From: Flocculibacter collagenilyticus
GTDB taxonomy: Bacteria; Pseudomonadota; Gammaproteobacteria; Enterobacterales; Alteromonadaceae
Assembly (NCBI RefSeq): GCF_016469335.1
Contig: NZ_CP059888.1
Span: forward strand, 1,426,001 to 1,490,000
DNA length: 64,000 nucleotides
Reading direction: 5' to 3'
Positions 36,430 through 46,389 of the stretch are shown in pieces (the first letter of the stretch is position 1; each line of letters begins with the position of its first letter). The notes under the pieces are model-generated. The model searched no databases. It had not been told where the DNA came from and saw nothing but the letters and a program-made list of their open reading frames with translations. Both the position numbers and the translations under genes were made by a program.

Positions 36430-37599
36430 TTAGTTTGACTCGTTGAATAACTCACGGCCAATTAGCATTCGACGAATTTCTGACGTGCCAGCACCAATTT
36501 CGTATAACTTAGCGTCGCGTAATAAACGGCCAGTAGGGAATTCGTTGATATAACCGTTGCCGCCAAGTAATTGAATTGCGTCAAGTGCCATTTTAGTTGC
36601 TAATTCAGCTGAATATAGAATAGCACCCGCTGCATCTTTACGTGTTGTTTCACCGCGATCACAGGCTTGAGCAACTAAGTAAACATAAGACTTGGCAGCA
36701 TTCATTTGTGTATACATGTCGGCCACTTTGCCTTGAACTAGCTGGAATTGACCAATTGACTGGCCAAACTGTTGGCGGTCGTGAATGTAAGGCACAACGC
36801 TATCCATACAAGCGTCCATAATACCTAGTGGGCCACCAGACAAGACAACGCGCTCGTAGTCTAGGCCTGACATAAGTACACGAACGCCTTTGCCAACTTC
36901 ACCTAGCACGTTTTCTTCAGGGATTTCACAATCTTCAAATACTAGCTCACAGGTATTCGAGCCGCGCATTCCTAATTTATCAAGTTTTTGATGGCGAGAA
37001 AATCCTGGGAAGTCGCGCTCAACAATAAACGCAGTGATGCCTTTAGAGCCAGCATTAACGTCGGTTTTGGCATATATGATGAAGGTGTTTGCATCTGGAC
37101 CATTAGTGATCCACATTTTGTTACCGTTTAAGATGTAACGATCACCTTTTTTCTCAGCGCGCAATTTCATACTCACTACATCTGAACCCGCATTTGGCTC
37201 AGACATAGCAAGTGCGCCAATATGTTCGCCAGAACATAACTTAGGTAAATATTTAAGTTTTTGTTCGTGAGTACCATTTTTGCGTAATTGATTAAGACAC
37301 AGGTTAGAGTGTGCACCGTAGCTTAAGCCAACTGATGCTGAAGCACGGCTAATTTCTTGCATTGCAATTACATGCTCAATGTAACCTAAACCTGAACCGC
37401 CGTATTCTTCTTCAACAGTCATACCTAATAAACCCATGTCACCAAATTTTTGCCATAGCTCATTAGGAAATTCGTTATCAATATCAATTTGTTCTGCACG
37501 AGGCGCGATCTCATCGCGAGCAAATGCGTTGACCTGATCACGGATCATGTCGACCGTTTCGCCTAGGTTAAAGTTTAGAGAACTAAATCTTGAGATCAT
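36430..37599 (-). CDS. liuA: Isovaleryl-CoA dehydrogenase
   Basis: This 389-residue FAD enzyme oxidises isovaleryl-CoA to 3-methylcrotonyl-CoA, passing electrons to [49 protein letters not shown] near residues 120-165 is the acyl-CoA dehydrogenase middle domain. The catalytic base is the Glu in [20 protein letters not shown] near 250, the position characteristic of isovaleryl-CoA dehydrogenases. It starts within the last four bases of liuR (ATGA overlap), so the two are translationally coupled. Confidence 0.95.
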   Translation of the reverse strand: MISRFSSLNFNLGETVDMIRDQVNAFARDEIAPRAEQIDIDNEFPNELWQKFGDMGLLGMTVEEEYGGSGLGYIEHVIAMQEISRASASVGLSYGAHSNLCLNQLRKNGTHEQKLKYLPKLCSGEHIGALAMSEPNAGSDVVSMKLRAEKKGDRYILNGNKMWITNGPDANTFIIYAKTDVNAGSKGITAFIVERDFPGFSRHQKLDKLGMRGSNTCELVFEDCEIPEENVLGEVGKGVRVLMSGLDYERVVLSGGPLGIMDACMDSVVPYIHDRQQFGQSIGQFQLVQGKVADMYTQMNAAKSYVYLVAQACDRGETTRKDAAGAILYSAELATKMALDAIQLLGGNGYINEFPTGRLLRDAKLYEIGAGTSEIRRMLIGRELFNESN

Positions 37600-38036
37600 G
37601 ATAATTTTTCCTCGTTGTTATTCACGTCAATATTCACGTCAAATTCTTCTGAAAGGTTAGTAAGCGACTCTAAACAACGCCGTTCAGCGGTGATTAGCTC
37701 CATAAGTACTACTTTAATATCGTCCATTTGTTGATGCAGGCGCTCTTTTTTTTCTTGAATCATCGTTAGCATGGTTTCTAACTGAATTGCGCTACCTTGA
37801 TCTGCATCGTAGAGTTCGAATAAATTTTTTGTTTCAGCCAACGAAAACCCCAGCCGCTTCCCACGTAATATCAGCTTTAAACGAACACGATCCCGCTTAC
37901 TATAAATGCGGGTTTGACCACTACGAGAGGGCATTAATAAGCCTTGGTCTTCATAAAAACGAATACTTCGCGTAGTGATGTCAAATTCTTTCGCTAAATC
38001 ACTGATGGAGAATGTTATCTCTTGTTGGCTTGTCAT
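37596..38036 (-). CDS. liuR: MerR-family regulator of leucine/branched-chain catabolism
   Basis: The 146-residue protein has an N-terminal MerR winged helix at ~8-75 ([38 protein letters not shown], with [30 protein letters not shown]) and a coiled coil at ~80-120 for dimerisation. No metal-binding Cys cluster is present, which fits LiuR rather than a metal sensor. LiuR represses liu genes in proteobacteria and is thought to respond to pathway intermediates. Its gene overlaps liuA by four bases, and a matching dyad lies 41 bases upstream of its start. Confidence 0.92.
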   Translation of the reverse strand: MTSQQEITFSISDLAKEFDITTRSIRFYEDQGLLMPSRSGQTRIYSKRDRVRLKLILRGKRLGFSLAETKNLFELYDADQGSAIQLETMLTMIQEKKERLHQQMDDIKVVLMELITAERRCLESLTNLSEEFDVNIDVNNNEEKLS

Positions 38037-38076
38037 TTAATCCTTCCTCAAAAACAGGTGCTAAATATAGAGGAAG

Positions 38077-38092
38077 TTTACGTAAAGGTAAA
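38077..38092. promoter_or_regulatory. Candidate LiuR box upstream of liuR-liuA
   Basis: TTTACGTAAAGGTAAA fits a TTKACGT-N2/3-GTMAA dyad of the kind bound by MerR-type LiuR. On the minus strand a plausible promoter overlaps it: TTTACC, 17 bases, then TATATT. It lies 41 bases upstream of the liuR start codon, so LiuR may autoregulate the operon. The consensus is from memory of comparative-genomics work, not computed here. Confidence 0.6.
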
Positions 38093-38314
38093 GCACCTGA
38101 AATTGCATTAACAGGCCGGATCAGTGAAAGGCAGTTTAATTTGTTCTATATGTGCTTTAGTACAGATAAACCTTTAATTACATTGACTTACAATATAACT
38201 GTCTAGTAAAAATATGTGTAAAGTGATTACCTAGTTTAATCTTACTAAACATATAACTAATTGTTTAATAAGGTAAATGTGTTTTTGACTTGTCTTGTAT
38301 GTATTTTGCAGTGT

Positions 38315-38340
38315 TTAAGTTGACGTTGGCGTCAACTTAA
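38315..38340. promoter_or_regulatory. Candidate LiuR box upstream of the thiolase gene
   Basis: A perfect 11-base inverted repeat, TTAAGTTGACG and CGTCAACTTAA, surrounds TTGG. Its core TTGACGTTGGCGTCAA (38320-38335) follows the same TTKACGT/GTMAA pattern as the box in front of liuR. It lies 64 bases upstream of the thiolase start, suggesting that the thiolase belongs to the same regulon. Confidence 0.6.
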
Positions 38341-38403
38341 AATTTTGTGTATGCTCAGCCCAATTATAAAAATAATTTTTCAAATCAACACGGGGAGAGC
38401 ACC

Positions 38404-39588
38404 ATGTCTAACCAAGATCCTATCGTTATTGTAAGTGCAAAAAGAACACCTATGGGTGGATTTCAAGGGAGTTTATCATCAGTGCCAGCGCCAGATTTAG
38501 GTGCAGTTGCGATTAAAGCAGCAATGGAAAGTGCGGGTGTGAGCGGTAATGATGTTGATGAAGTCATCATGGGATGTGTTTTACCAGCAGGACTAGGCCA
38601 AGCGCCAGCACGCCAAGCAGCTTTAAAAGCTGATTTACCTGTATCAGCCGGTGCAACTACTATTAATAAAGTGTGTGGTTCAGGCATGAAAGCGGCAATG
38701 TTAGCGAATGACTTAATTACAGCTGGTAGCTTAAATGTTGCTGTAGTTGGCGGGATGGAAAGCATGACGAACGCACCATATATGCTGCCAAATGCTCGCG
38801 GTGGCATGCGTATGGGGCATGGAGAAGTAAAAGATCATATGTTCCTTGATGGATTAGAAGATGCATATCAAGGTAAGGCAATGGGATGTTTCGCTCAAGA
38901 AACATCTGATAAGTACGAATTCACTCGTGAACAACTAGATGAATATGCGATTCGCTCACTAACTCGCGCTCAAGATGCAATAGAAGCAGGTCGTTTTAAC
39001 AATGAGGTTGCACCAGTAACCTACTCAACACGACGTGGTGATGTAACGGTTGAAATAGATGAGCAACCGGGTAACGCTAAAATCGATAAAATCCCTTCGC
39101 TAAGACCAGCATTCAAAAAAGACGGCACGATTACTGCGGCAAACTCTTCATCGATTAGCGATGGTGCGGCGGCAATGGTGATGATGTCTCTTTCAGAAGC
39201 AGAAAAGCGCGGCTTAAAGCCGCTCGCTAAAATTGTTGGGCACGCGACAAACTCTTTACAGCCTGATCAATTTACTGTTGCTCCTGTTGGTGCAATGCAA
39301 AAAGTATTAGAAGTGGCAGGTTGGAATGCGCAAGATGTTGACTTGTTTGAAATTAATGAAGCGTTTGCGATGGTAACAATGGCAGCAATGGTTGAATTAG
39401 ATTTACCTGCTGAAAAAGTAAACGTTAATGGTGGTGCATGTGCACTTGGTCATCCACTTGGTGCATCTGGCGCACGTATCATGGTTACACTTATTCATGC
39501 ACTTAAAGATAAAGGATTAACCAAGGGTGTTGCATCGTTATGTATTGGCGGTGGTGAAGCAACAGCGGTTGCAATTGAAGTATTATAA
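38404..39588 (+). CDS. Acetyl-CoA C-acetyltransferase (thiolase)
   Basis: The start is ATG 38404 (MSNQDPIVIVSAKRTPMGGFQGSL) behind GGGGAGAG, giving 394 residues; an upstream frame of 19 residues has no support. NKVCGSGMKAAMLA near residue 87 carries the acyl-accepting Cys, INEAFAMVTM near 345 the NEAF motif with the catalytic His at 'GGACALGHPLGASGARI' near 380, and CIGGGEATAVAIEVL the second Cys at the C-terminus. The sequence fits AtoB-type acetoacetyl-CoA thiolases. It would split the acetoacetyl-CoA produced by ScoAB to two acetyl-CoA. A LiuR-like dyad precedes it. Confidence 0.92.
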   Translation: MSNQDPIVIVSAKRTPMGGFQGSLSSVPAPDLGAVAIKAAMESAGVSGNDVDEVIMGCVLPAGLGQAPARQAALKADLPVSAGATTINKVCGSGMKAAMLANDLITAGSLNVAVVGGMESMTNAPYMLPNARGGMRMGHGEVKDHMFLDGLEDAYQGKAMGCFAQETSDKYEFTREQLDEYAIRSLTRAQDAIEAGRFNNEVAPVTYSTRRGDVTVEIDEQPGNAKIDKIPSLRPAFKKDGTITAANSSSISDGAAAMVMMSLSEAEKRGLKPLAKIVGHATNSLQPDQFTVAPVGAMQKVLEVAGWNAQDVDLFEINEAFAMVTMAAMVELDLPAEKVNVNGGACALGHPLGASGARIMVTLIHALKDKGLTKGVASLCIGGGEATAVAIEVL

Positions 39589-39612
39589 CGCATTCGCGTT
39601 ATTTAATTTCTG

Positions 39613-39641
39613 AGCGCATAACATTTGTTAATGCGCTTTTT
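39613..39641 (+). terminator. Intrinsic terminator after the thiolase gene
   Basis: AGCGCAT (39613-39619) pairs with ATGCGCT (39631-39637), with AACA/TGTT pairing inside, and is followed by TTTT. It lies 25 bases past the thiolase stop and separates it from the mutase gene. Confidence 0.8.
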
Positions 39642-39850
39642 GCAATCAAGCTAACTAAGAGTGTTGATCTGTTCGCTATGTTCTATTCTATTCACGAAGT
39701 TGGGCATTGCCGACGTCTAATAATTCGATGTCTATTTTGTATAGCGCGTGACTGTAGATGAAGTATTCAACACTGTTTAATGTTTAATCGCTATTCAATT
39801 TTTTACTTAGGCGACGTTGCTTTAAGTACAAACGAGTAAGTTGAAATATT

Positions 39851-42800
39851 ATGAATCAAGACAAGTATTCATTAAAAAATAAAGTGCGCGTTGTTACCGC
39901 AGCCTCTTTATTTGATGGGCATGACGCAGCCATTAATATTATGCGTCGTATTTTGCAGTCAACGGGTGCAGAAGTTATTCACTTAGGCCATGACCGCAGT
40001 GTAGAAGAAGTGGTTAATTGCGCAATTCAAGAAGATGCCAACGCGATTGCAATGACGTCATATCAAGGTGGGCATAACGAGTACTTCAAGTACATGTATG
40101 ACTTACTAAAAGAACGCGGTTGTGAACATATAAAGATCTTTGGCGGCGGTGGTGGAGTGATCCTGCCAGATGAAATAAAAATGCTGCATGAATACGGTAT
40201 TACCCGTATTTACTCGCCAGATGATGGCCGCGAGATGGGCTTACAAGGCATGATCAACGACATGCTTGAACGTTGCGACTTTGCTACGGGTGAAAACGTA
40301 CAAGCCGATGACTTAGATAACATTGCTAAGCGTAACGTAAACTCAATTGCCCGCGTTATTTCTGCTGCTGAAAACGCCCCTGAAAAAAATAAAGCGCTAT
40401 TAGATGACATTCGTGCACTTGCCGAAAATAATAAAGCACCCGTGTTAGGGATAACGGGTACGGGTGGCGCAGGTAAGTCGTCACTGGTTGACGAGCTTAT
40501 TCGTCGCTTTTTAATGGATACTGATGATAAAAACATCGCAATTATTTCAGTTGACCCTTCCAAAAGAAAAACGGGCGGCGCGCTATTAGGTGATCGTATT
40601 CGTATGAATGCGGTAAATAATGGACGTGTTTATATGCGCTCGTTAGCAACGAGACAATCTAATTTAGCCTTGTCTGCACATGTAAATGATGCACTTAAAG
40701 TGTTAAAAGCCGCTAATTTTGACTTAATTATTTTAGAAACATCAGGCATCGGCCAGTCAGACACAGAAATTGAAGAGCACTCAGACACAAGCTTGTATGT
40801 AATGACACCAGAATACGGCGCAGCAACGCAATTAGAAAAAATTGACATGCTTGACTTTGCCGACATTATTGCCGTGAACAAGTTTGATAAACGTGGTGCA
40901 CAAGACGCATTGCGTGATGTGATTAAACAATACAAACGTAATCATGGTTTATTTGAAGCTGGCAACGATGAAGTGCCTGTATTTGGCACGATTGCATCTC
41001 AGTTTAACGATCGCGGCATGACTAAGCTGTACAATGCGGTGATTGCAAAAATTGCAGACAAAACAGATATTCAAATATCTAAAGGATTAGACATTGAAGG
41101 AACGCTAGAAGATAAAGCGTCTGTGATCCCAGGGAGTCGAAATCGTTACTTGTCTGAAATATCAGAAAATAACCGTAGTTATGATAAATGGGTTGAAGAA
41201 CAGCGAGACGTTGCGCAAAAGTTATATGGCATTAAGCAAGCACTCGAGGTAGCTAAGTCTTCCAACATTGAATCTTCAGCAGAGTTAGCTAAGCAACTAG
41301 AGGCGCTGTATGAACAGCAAGCACTAGAGCTAGATCCGAAAAACATGAAGATTATTGAAGACTGGCCAAGCAAGGTTAAAAAGTACAAAGAGCCTGTATT
41401 TACCTTCCAAGTGCGTGGCAAAGATATCAATATTGAAACCCATACGAAATCACTTTCGCAAACTGATATTCCAAAAGTGTCATTGCCTAAATACGAAGCT
41501 TGGGGTGATTTACTGAAATGGAATTTACAAGAAAATGTTCCAGGTGAATTTCCTTATACTGCTGGCTTATTTAACTTTAAGCGTGAAGGGGAAGATCCAA
41601 CGCGAATGTTTGCGGGTGAGGGTGGTCCAGAAAGAACGAACCGTCGTTTCCATTACGTTTCGCTAGGCATGCCTGCAAAGCGTTTATCAACAGCGTTTGA
41701 TTCAGTCACACTTTATGGAAACGATCCGGGTATTCGTCCTGACATTTACGGAAAAATCGGTAATGCGGGCGTTTCAATTTGTTGCTTAGATGACGCTAAA
41801 AAGCTGTATTCTGGTTTTAACTTAGCCGATCCTAAAACATCAGTGTCGATGACCATTAATGGTCCTGCGCCGATTATTCTTGGCTTTTTCTTAAATGCGG
41901 CTATTGACCAACAGTGTGAGCTGTATATTAAAGAACAAGGCTTAGAAAAAGACGTTGAAAAGGCCATTGCTAAAATTTACCAGCAAAAAGGCTCGGTTCG
42001 CCCTACTTATCAAGGCGACTTGCCAGAAGGTAATGACGGCTTAGGGCTAATGCTGCTAGGTGTAACTGGCGATCAAGTGTTACCAGAAGATGTGTACGCA
42101 GACATCAAAGCTCGTACACTAACGCAAGTGCGCGGCACAGTTCAGGCAGACATTTTAAAAGAAGACCAAGCACAAAATACGTGTATTTTCTCTACCGAAT
42201 TTGCGTTGCGTTTAATGGGCGATGTACAAGAAAACTTCATCGCGAACGGTGTACGTAACTTCTACTCTGTGTCTATTTCTGGTTATCATATTGCGGAAGC
42301 AGGTGCGAATCCGATATCGCAGTTAGCGTTTACACTGGCTAATGGCTTTACCTTTGTAGAGTATTATTTAAGCCGTGGTATGGATATTAATGACTTTGGT
42401 CCTAATTTATCCTTCTTCTTTTCGAATGGTATTGACCCAGAATATGCGGTTATTGGCCGTGTTGCTCGCCGTATTTGGTCAAAAGCATTGAAAATGAAAT
42501 ATGGTGCGAATAGCCGAGCGCAAATGTTGAAATATCACATTCAAACTAGTGGTCGCTCGTTACATGCGCAAGAAATTGACTTTAACGACATTCGTACTAC
42601 TTTGCAGGCGTTATACGCAATCTACGACAATTGTAATTCATTGCATACTAATGCGTACGACGAAGCCATAACCACACCAACGGAAGAAAGTGTGCGTCGT
42701 GCAATGGCAATTCAATTAATCATTAACCGAGAGTTAGGTTTGGCGAAAAACGAAAACCCAATTCAAGGCGCATTTATTATTGAAGAGCTTACCGACTTAG

Positions 42801-43231
42801 TTGAAGAAGCAGTATTAACCGAGTTTGATCGTATTACTGAACGTGGCGGTGTACTTGGTGCAATGGAAACCATGTATCAGCGTAGTAAAATACAAGAAGA
42901 AAGCTTGTATTATGAACACTTAAAGCATACTGGGGAATTCCCAATTATAGGTGTGAATACCTTCTTAAGTTCAAAAGGCTCTCCTACGGTATTGCCGCAA
43001 GAAGTTATCCGCGCAACGACTGAAGAAAAAGATTATCAAATTGAGATGTTAGCCGAGTTACATAACGGTAATGCAGATGAGGTTGCAGTGATGCTGAAAA
43101 AAGTACAAGCAACAGCGATTCAACATGGCAATATCTTCGATATGTTAATGGAAGCATGTAAAGTGTGTTCACTGGGTCAAATAGTTAATGCGCTATTTGA
43201 AGTGGGCGGACAATATCGCCGTAATATGTAA
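39851..43231 (+). CDS. icmF: Fused isobutyryl-CoA mutase (IcmF)
   Basis: This 1126-residue adenosylcobalamin enzyme interconverts isobutyryl-CoA and n-butyryl-CoA. Domains in order: B12-binding (~10-145, with D22-G-H24-D and a GGGGGV loop), MeaB/ArgK-like G-protein chaperone (~190-420, Walker [13 protein letters not shown] near 201), a linker, and the mutase barrel (~570-1126). In the active site F587 (TRMFAGEG) and Q775 (AQNTCIF) occupy the positions that are Tyr and Arg in methylmalonyl-CoA mutase. That pattern marks isobutyryl- (or pivalyl-/isovaleryl-) CoA mutase activity rather than methylmalonyl-CoA mutase. The gene lies among branched-chain and short-chain acyl-CoA genes. Confidence 0.93.
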   Translation: MNQDKYSLKNKVRVVTAASLFDGHDAAINIMRRILQSTGAEVIHLGHDRSVEEVVNCAIQEDANAIAMTSYQGGHNEYFKYMYDLLKERGCEHIKIFGGGGGVILPDEIKMLHEYGITRIYSPDDGREMGLQGMINDMLERCDFATGENVQADDLDNIAKRNVNSIARVISAAENAPEKNKALLDDIRALAENNKAPVLGITGTGGAGKSSLVDELIRRFLMDTDDKNIAIISVDPSKRKTGGALLGDRIRMNAVNNGRVYMRSLATRQSNLALSAHVNDALKVLKAANFDLIILETSGIGQSDTEIEEHSDTSLYVMTPEYGAATQLEKIDMLDFADIIAVNKFDKRGAQDALRDVIKQYKRNHGLFEAGNDEVPVFGTIASQFNDRGMTKLYNAVIAKIADKTDIQISKGLDIEGTLEDKASVIPGSRNRYLSEISENNRSYDKWVEEQRDVAQKLYGIKQALEVAKSSNIESSAELAKQLEALYEQQALELDPKNMKIIEDWPSKVKKYKEPVFTFQVRGKDINIETHTKSLSQTDIPKVSLPKYEAWGDLLKWNLQENVPGEFPYTAGLFNFKREGEDPTRMFAGEGGPERTNRRFHYVSLGMPAKRLSTAFDSVTLYGNDPGIRPDIYGKIGNAGVSICCLDDAKKLYSGFNLADPKTSVSMTINGPAPIILGFFLNAAIDQQCELYIKEQGLEKDVEKAIAKIYQQKGSVRPTYQGDLPEGNDGLGLMLLGVTGDQVLPEDVYADIKARTLTQVRGTVQADILKEDQAQNTCIFSTEFALRLMGDVQENFIANGVRNFYSVSISGYHIAEAGANPISQLAFTLANGFTFVEYYLSRGMDINDFGPNLSFFFSNGIDPEYAVIGRVARRIWSKALKMKYGANSRAQMLKYHIQTSGRSLHAQEIDFNDIRTTLQALYAIYDNCNSLHTNAYDEAITTPTEESVRRAMAIQLIINRELGLAKNENPIQGAFIIEELTDLVEEAVLTEFDRITERGGVLGAMETMYQRSKIQEESLYYEHLKHTGEFPIIGVNTFLSSKGSPTVLPQEVIRATTEEKDYQIEMLAELHNGNADEVAVMLKKVQATAIQHGNIFDMLMEACKVCSLGQIVNALFEVGGQYRRNM

Positions 43232-43256
43232 TTTTGTTGATATAAACAAGAATACT

Positions 43257-43283
43257 TAAGCGCCTTTGGGCGCTTATTTATTG
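43257..43283 (+). terminator. Terminator-like hairpin after icmF
   Basis: TAAGCGCC (43257-43264) pairs with GGCGCTTA (43269-43276) around a TTTG loop, followed by the moderately T-rich TTTATTG. It lies 26 bases past the icmF stop and before the AcuI-like gene. Confidence 0.6.
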
Positions 43284-43306
43284 GAATAAGTTAATATGGA
43301 ACTGTT

Positions 43307-44305
43307 ATGAACGACTTTAACGCTTTTCGTATCCATCAAGTTGACGACAATATTCAAGCTAAATTTGAGCGTATTAAGCTTAATGACCTAACCGAGGGTG
43401 AGGTTGTCATTAAGGTTGCTTATTCTGGGGTAAATTATAAAGATGCACTAGCAGCTACAGGTAAAGGCAAGATATTACGCACTTATCCTTTGGTTGGTGG
43501 GATAGATTTATCTGGAGTGATACAGGCATCTACCGATGCAAGATTTGTTGAAGGTGATAAGGTATTGGTATGTGGTGCACAGCTTTCAGAGCTGTATGAC
43601 GGTGGTTATGCTGAATATGCACGAGTGAAAGCAGATTCAGTTGTGCCATTACCAAGCGAACTGACACTCTGGGATGCCATGGCTATTGGTACGGCTGGTT
43701 ATACTGCAGCAATTGCTATGCAGCGAATGGAAGATAACGGGCAGGTGCCTGAAAGAGGACCGATAGTAGTAACGGGAGCAACGGGCGGAGTGGGTAGCTT
43801 CGCAATTAATATGCTCGCCAAATTAGGTTACGAAGTTCATGCGCTGACCGGAAAAATGGAACAAGCCGACTATCTTCATGCTATAGGTGCGACTACACTT
43901 ATCAACCGACACGAAACGGAAATGTTACAGCGACCATTAGACAAAGCGCAGTGGGGTGGCGCGGTAGATAATGTGGGTGGAAAAACATTGTCTTGGCTAC
44001 TTAGTACTACAGTACCATGGGGAAATGTAGCGTCGATTGGTTTAGCGGGTGGCTTTAAATTAAACGCAACAGTGATGCCGTTTATTCTCCGCGGTGTGAG
44101 CTTGTTAGGGATTAACTCGGTAGAAATGCCACTGTCGGTGCGTGATAAAGCATGGCAGCGATTGGCGACAGATTTGAAGCCTTCTCAACTTGAACGTATT
44201 GCACCAAGAACCATTGATTTTGACAACTTACCAGAAGTGTTTGACGACTATATTGCGGGTACTGTAACAGGTCGAACAGTCGTAAAAATAGATGATACGC
44301 TCTAA
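43307..44305 (+). CDS. acuI: YhdH/AcuI-family NADPH-dependent acryloyl-CoA or quinone reductase
   Basis: This 332-residue medium-chain reductase has no zinc ligands. VKIVAYSGVNYKDALAATGKG-type sequence near residue 38, a GIDLSGVI segment near 70 and the Rossmann motif VTGATGGVGSFAINMLAKLG near 150 match the YhdH/AcuI group. AcuI reduces acryloyl-CoA to propionyl-CoA, a step in DMSP and 3-hydroxypropionate catabolism. The context of short-chain acyl-CoA genes fits, but other members are annotated as quinone oxidoreductases, so the substrate is uncertain. The gene starts 75 bases after icmF. Confidence 0.85.
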   Translation: MNDFNAFRIHQVDDNIQAKFERIKLNDLTEGEVVIKVAYSGVNYKDALAATGKGKILRTYPLVGGIDLSGVIQASTDARFVEGDKVLVCGAQLSELYDGGYAEYARVKADSVVPLPSELTLWDAMAIGTAGYTAAIAMQRMEDNGQVPERGPIVVTGATGGVGSFAINMLAKLGYEVHALTGKMEQADYLHAIGATTLINRHETEMLQRPLDKAQWGGAVDNVGGKTLSWLLSTTVPWGNVASIGLAGGFKLNATVMPFILRGVSLLGINSVEMPLSVRDKAWQRLATDLKPSQLERIAPRTIDFDNLPEVFDDYIAGTVTGRTVVKIDDTL

Positions 44306-44409
44306 ATAAATAGGCTCGTTTAACCGTTATTATCTTAGTCGTTTGTTGATGATAAACATAGCCAAAATAAGAAATGAAAAATACTGTCGATTAATTAGGG
44401 ATTGGTAGC

Positions 44410-45534
44410 ATGGATTCAACGATTATATGTAAAACATTAGAGTCAGTTAACGATAAAAAAATTGGTATGATCTCGCTGAATGCCACAAAACGTTTAAATG
44501 CGTTAACGCATGACATGATTGAAGCAATTTCAAATCAATTGGTAGAGTGGGATCAAGATAAAGATGTTGCACTAGTTGTAATGAACAGCAGCTCTGATGT
44601 TGCTTTTTGTGCAGGGGCAGACGTAAAAACGTTGGCAGCACAAGTGCAGGCTGGGCCCAAGTATAGCTTTACCCCTGAAGTAACGGCATTTTTTACGGCT
44701 GAGTACAAACTGGATTACCTAATCCATACTTACTCAAAGCCTCTAATTGTTTGGGGGCACGGTATTGTAATGGGAGGCGGACTAGGTTTAATGGCGGGTG
44801 CCAGTCATCGTGTTGTAACAGAAACATCTAAGTTAGCGATGCCTGAAACGACCATTGGCTTATATCCAGACGTAGGGGCGAGTTACTTCTTTAATCGTAT
44901 GCCTAAGTCAATGGGGTTATTTCTAGGATTAACAGGCGCATCAATCAATGCTGCAGATGCAAAGTATGCAGATTTAGCTGACTACTTTGTCGAGAATGAT
45001 CGCTTTGGCCAGTTTATTGAGGCGTTATTATTTGTGAAGTGGGGCGGTACCGTTGCGCTTAATCATCAAAAAGTGAGCGATTTACTATTGAGTTTTGAAA
45101 GTGACAGCTCGCAGCATATACCAGCATCAAATTTAAAAAAACATAGTGACGAGATAGAGCCATTGTCTGACATGACAACAGCATCAGCGATGGTTTCGCA
45201 CATTTTAGGCCTGAAAACGAATGATAAATGGTTGAATGAAGCAAAGCATAAACTTGCTGGTGGTTGTCCCGTTACTTCTGCCGTAGTTTATAAGTTAGTT
45301 GAGCAGGGCAGGAAAATTTCTTTGCCAGCTTGCTTTAAAATGGAGCTAGGGCTATCGCTAAGATGTGCACATAATGGTGACTTTGTTGAAGGTGTTCGTG
45401 CGTTACTTGTTGATAAAGACCATCAGCCGAATTGGAAATATAAAACGGTTCACGATGTACCGGATGAAGAAATAAAGCAATTGTTTGACAGCCCATGGTC
45501 TGAGGCTGATCATCCGCTTGCAGAATTAACGTAA
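44410..45534 (+). CDS. 3-hydroxyisobutyryl-CoA hydrolase-like protein (crotonase superfamily)
   Basis: This 374-residue protein is longer than simple hydratases and matches the HIBYL-CoA hydrolase group. DVAFCAGADVKTLA near 60 and KPLIVWGHGIVMGGGLGLMAGASHRVVTE near 120-150 form the oxyanion hole. AMPETTIGLYPDVGASYFFNRM near 155 carries the Glu and Asp positions characteristic of hydrolases of this group. In valine catabolism it would release 3-hydroxyisobutyrate. No dedicated valine genes other than icmF and the acyl-CoA dehydrogenase are adjacent. It precedes the SDR gene by 35 bases. Confidence 0.87.
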   Translation: MDSTIICKTLESVNDKKIGMISLNATKRLNALTHDMIEAISNQLVEWDQDKDVALVVMNSSSDVAFCAGADVKTLAAQVQAGPKYSFTPEVTAFFTAEYKLDYLIHTYSKPLIVWGHGIVMGGGLGLMAGASHRVVTETSKLAMPETTIGLYPDVGASYFFNRMPKSMGLFLGLTGASINAADAKYADLADYFVENDRFGQFIEALLFVKWGGTVALNHQKVSDLLLSFESDSSQHIPASNLKKHSDEIEPLSDMTTASAMVSHILGLKTNDKWLNEAKHKLAGGCPVTSAVVYKLVEQGRKISLPACFKMELGLSLRCAHNGDFVEGVRALLVDKDHQPNWKYKTVHDVPDEEIKQLFDSPWSEADHPLAELT

Positions 45535-45568
45535 ATATAGAAAATTGCAAAATAGAAAGGCAAATTAC

Positions 45569-46330
45569 ATGCAGTTAAAAGATAAAACAATAGTAATTAC
45601 TGGCGGCGGCCAAGGTTTAGGGCGTGCAATGGCAGTTAACTTTGCTAAAGAAGGGGCAAATTTAGCTCTTATCGATATGAATCAAGAGATGCTTGATGAA
45701 AGTGTAAATATGCTAACAGAATTAGGTGTTACTGCGAAAAGCTATGTTGCAAATGTAACTGAAGAAGCCGAAGTAGAAGAAACCTTCAAAAAAATCAATG
45801 ATGACTTTAATGGCATTCACGGTCTAATTAACAATGCTGGTATTTTACGTGATGGCATGTTTGTTAAAGCGAAAGACGGTAAGGTTGTGGCAAAAATGTC
45901 GCTAGAAAAATTTCAGTCAGTCATTGATGTTAACTTAACTGGTGTATTTCTTTGTGGCCGAGAAGCGGCAGCGCACATGATAGAAGCTGGCAATAAAGGC
46001 GTGATAATTAATATGTCTTCTGTTGCGCGCGCGGGTAACATGGGACAAACAAACTACTCAGCATCAAAAGCGGGTGTGGTTGCAATGACGGTAACTTGGG
46101 CAAGAGAGCTAGGTCGCCATGGTATTCGCGTTGGTGCTATAGCACCAGGCGTTATTCGTACCGCAATGACAGATGCCATGAAGCCTGAAATGCGTGAACG
46201 CCTTGAAAAGATGAAGCCAGTAGGTCGCTTAGGTGAGGCTGACGAAATTGCGCATACCGCTAAGTATATTTTTGAAAATGAATTCTTTACAGGGCGCGTA
46301 GTTGAAATTGACGGCGGCATAGCAATGTAA
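45569..46330 (+). CDS. Short-chain dehydrogenase/reductase (FabG-like, 3-hydroxyacyl-CoA type)
   Basis: The ATG at 45569 (MQLKDKTIVITGGGQGLGRA) follows GAAAGG and gives 253 residues. TGGGQGLG is the NAD(P) binding motif, NNAGILRDGMF near 90 the structural NNAG, with the catalytic Ser in MSSVARAGNMGQTNYSASKAG and its Tyr-x-x-x-Lys (YSASK) near 163. The acidic residue in LALIDMN after strand beta-2 favours NAD over NADP. The insertion around VKAKDGKVVAKMSLEKF is typical of a subgroup found in acyl-CoA operons. It likely oxidises a 3-hydroxyacyl-CoA, but exact substrate is unknown. Confidence 0.87.
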   Translation: MQLKDKTIVITGGGQGLGRAMAVNFAKEGANLALIDMNQEMLDESVNMLTELGVTAKSYVANVTEEAEVEETFKKINDDFNGIHGLINNAGILRDGMFVKAKDGKVVAKMSLEKFQSVIDVNLTGVFLCGREAAAHMIEAGNKGVIINMSSVARAGNMGQTNYSASKAGVVAMTVTWARELGRHGIRVGAIAPGVIRTAMTDAMKPEMRERLEKMKPVGRLGEADEIAHTAKYIFENEFFTGRVVEIDGGIAM

Positions 46331-46389
46331 CTCTGCCTTAGCTAGGCCAGTTTGCTCTAACAATTAACGAAACAAATATAGGTAAAACA

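Larger units (their letters stand above)
38037..38403. other. 367-base divergent control region between liuR and the thiolase gene
   Basis: No gene is seen here. The region holds two dyads (38077-38092 and 38315-38340), one near each divergent start, and between them AT-rich sequence. CAGGTGC at 38055-38061 is repeated inverted at 38093-38099, flanking the first dyad; this may be chance. Confidence 0.6.

Noticed and set aside
38055-38099. CAGGTGC/GCACCTG inverted repeat around the first LiuR-like dyad
   Set aside because: The 31-base spacing and lack of a matching copy at the second dyad make chance likely.
39851-43231. Annotation as methylmalonyl-CoA mutase
   Set aside because: Fused G-protein domain and the Phe587/Gln775 pair point to isobutyryl-CoA mutase; methylmalonyl-CoA mutases have Tyr and Arg there.
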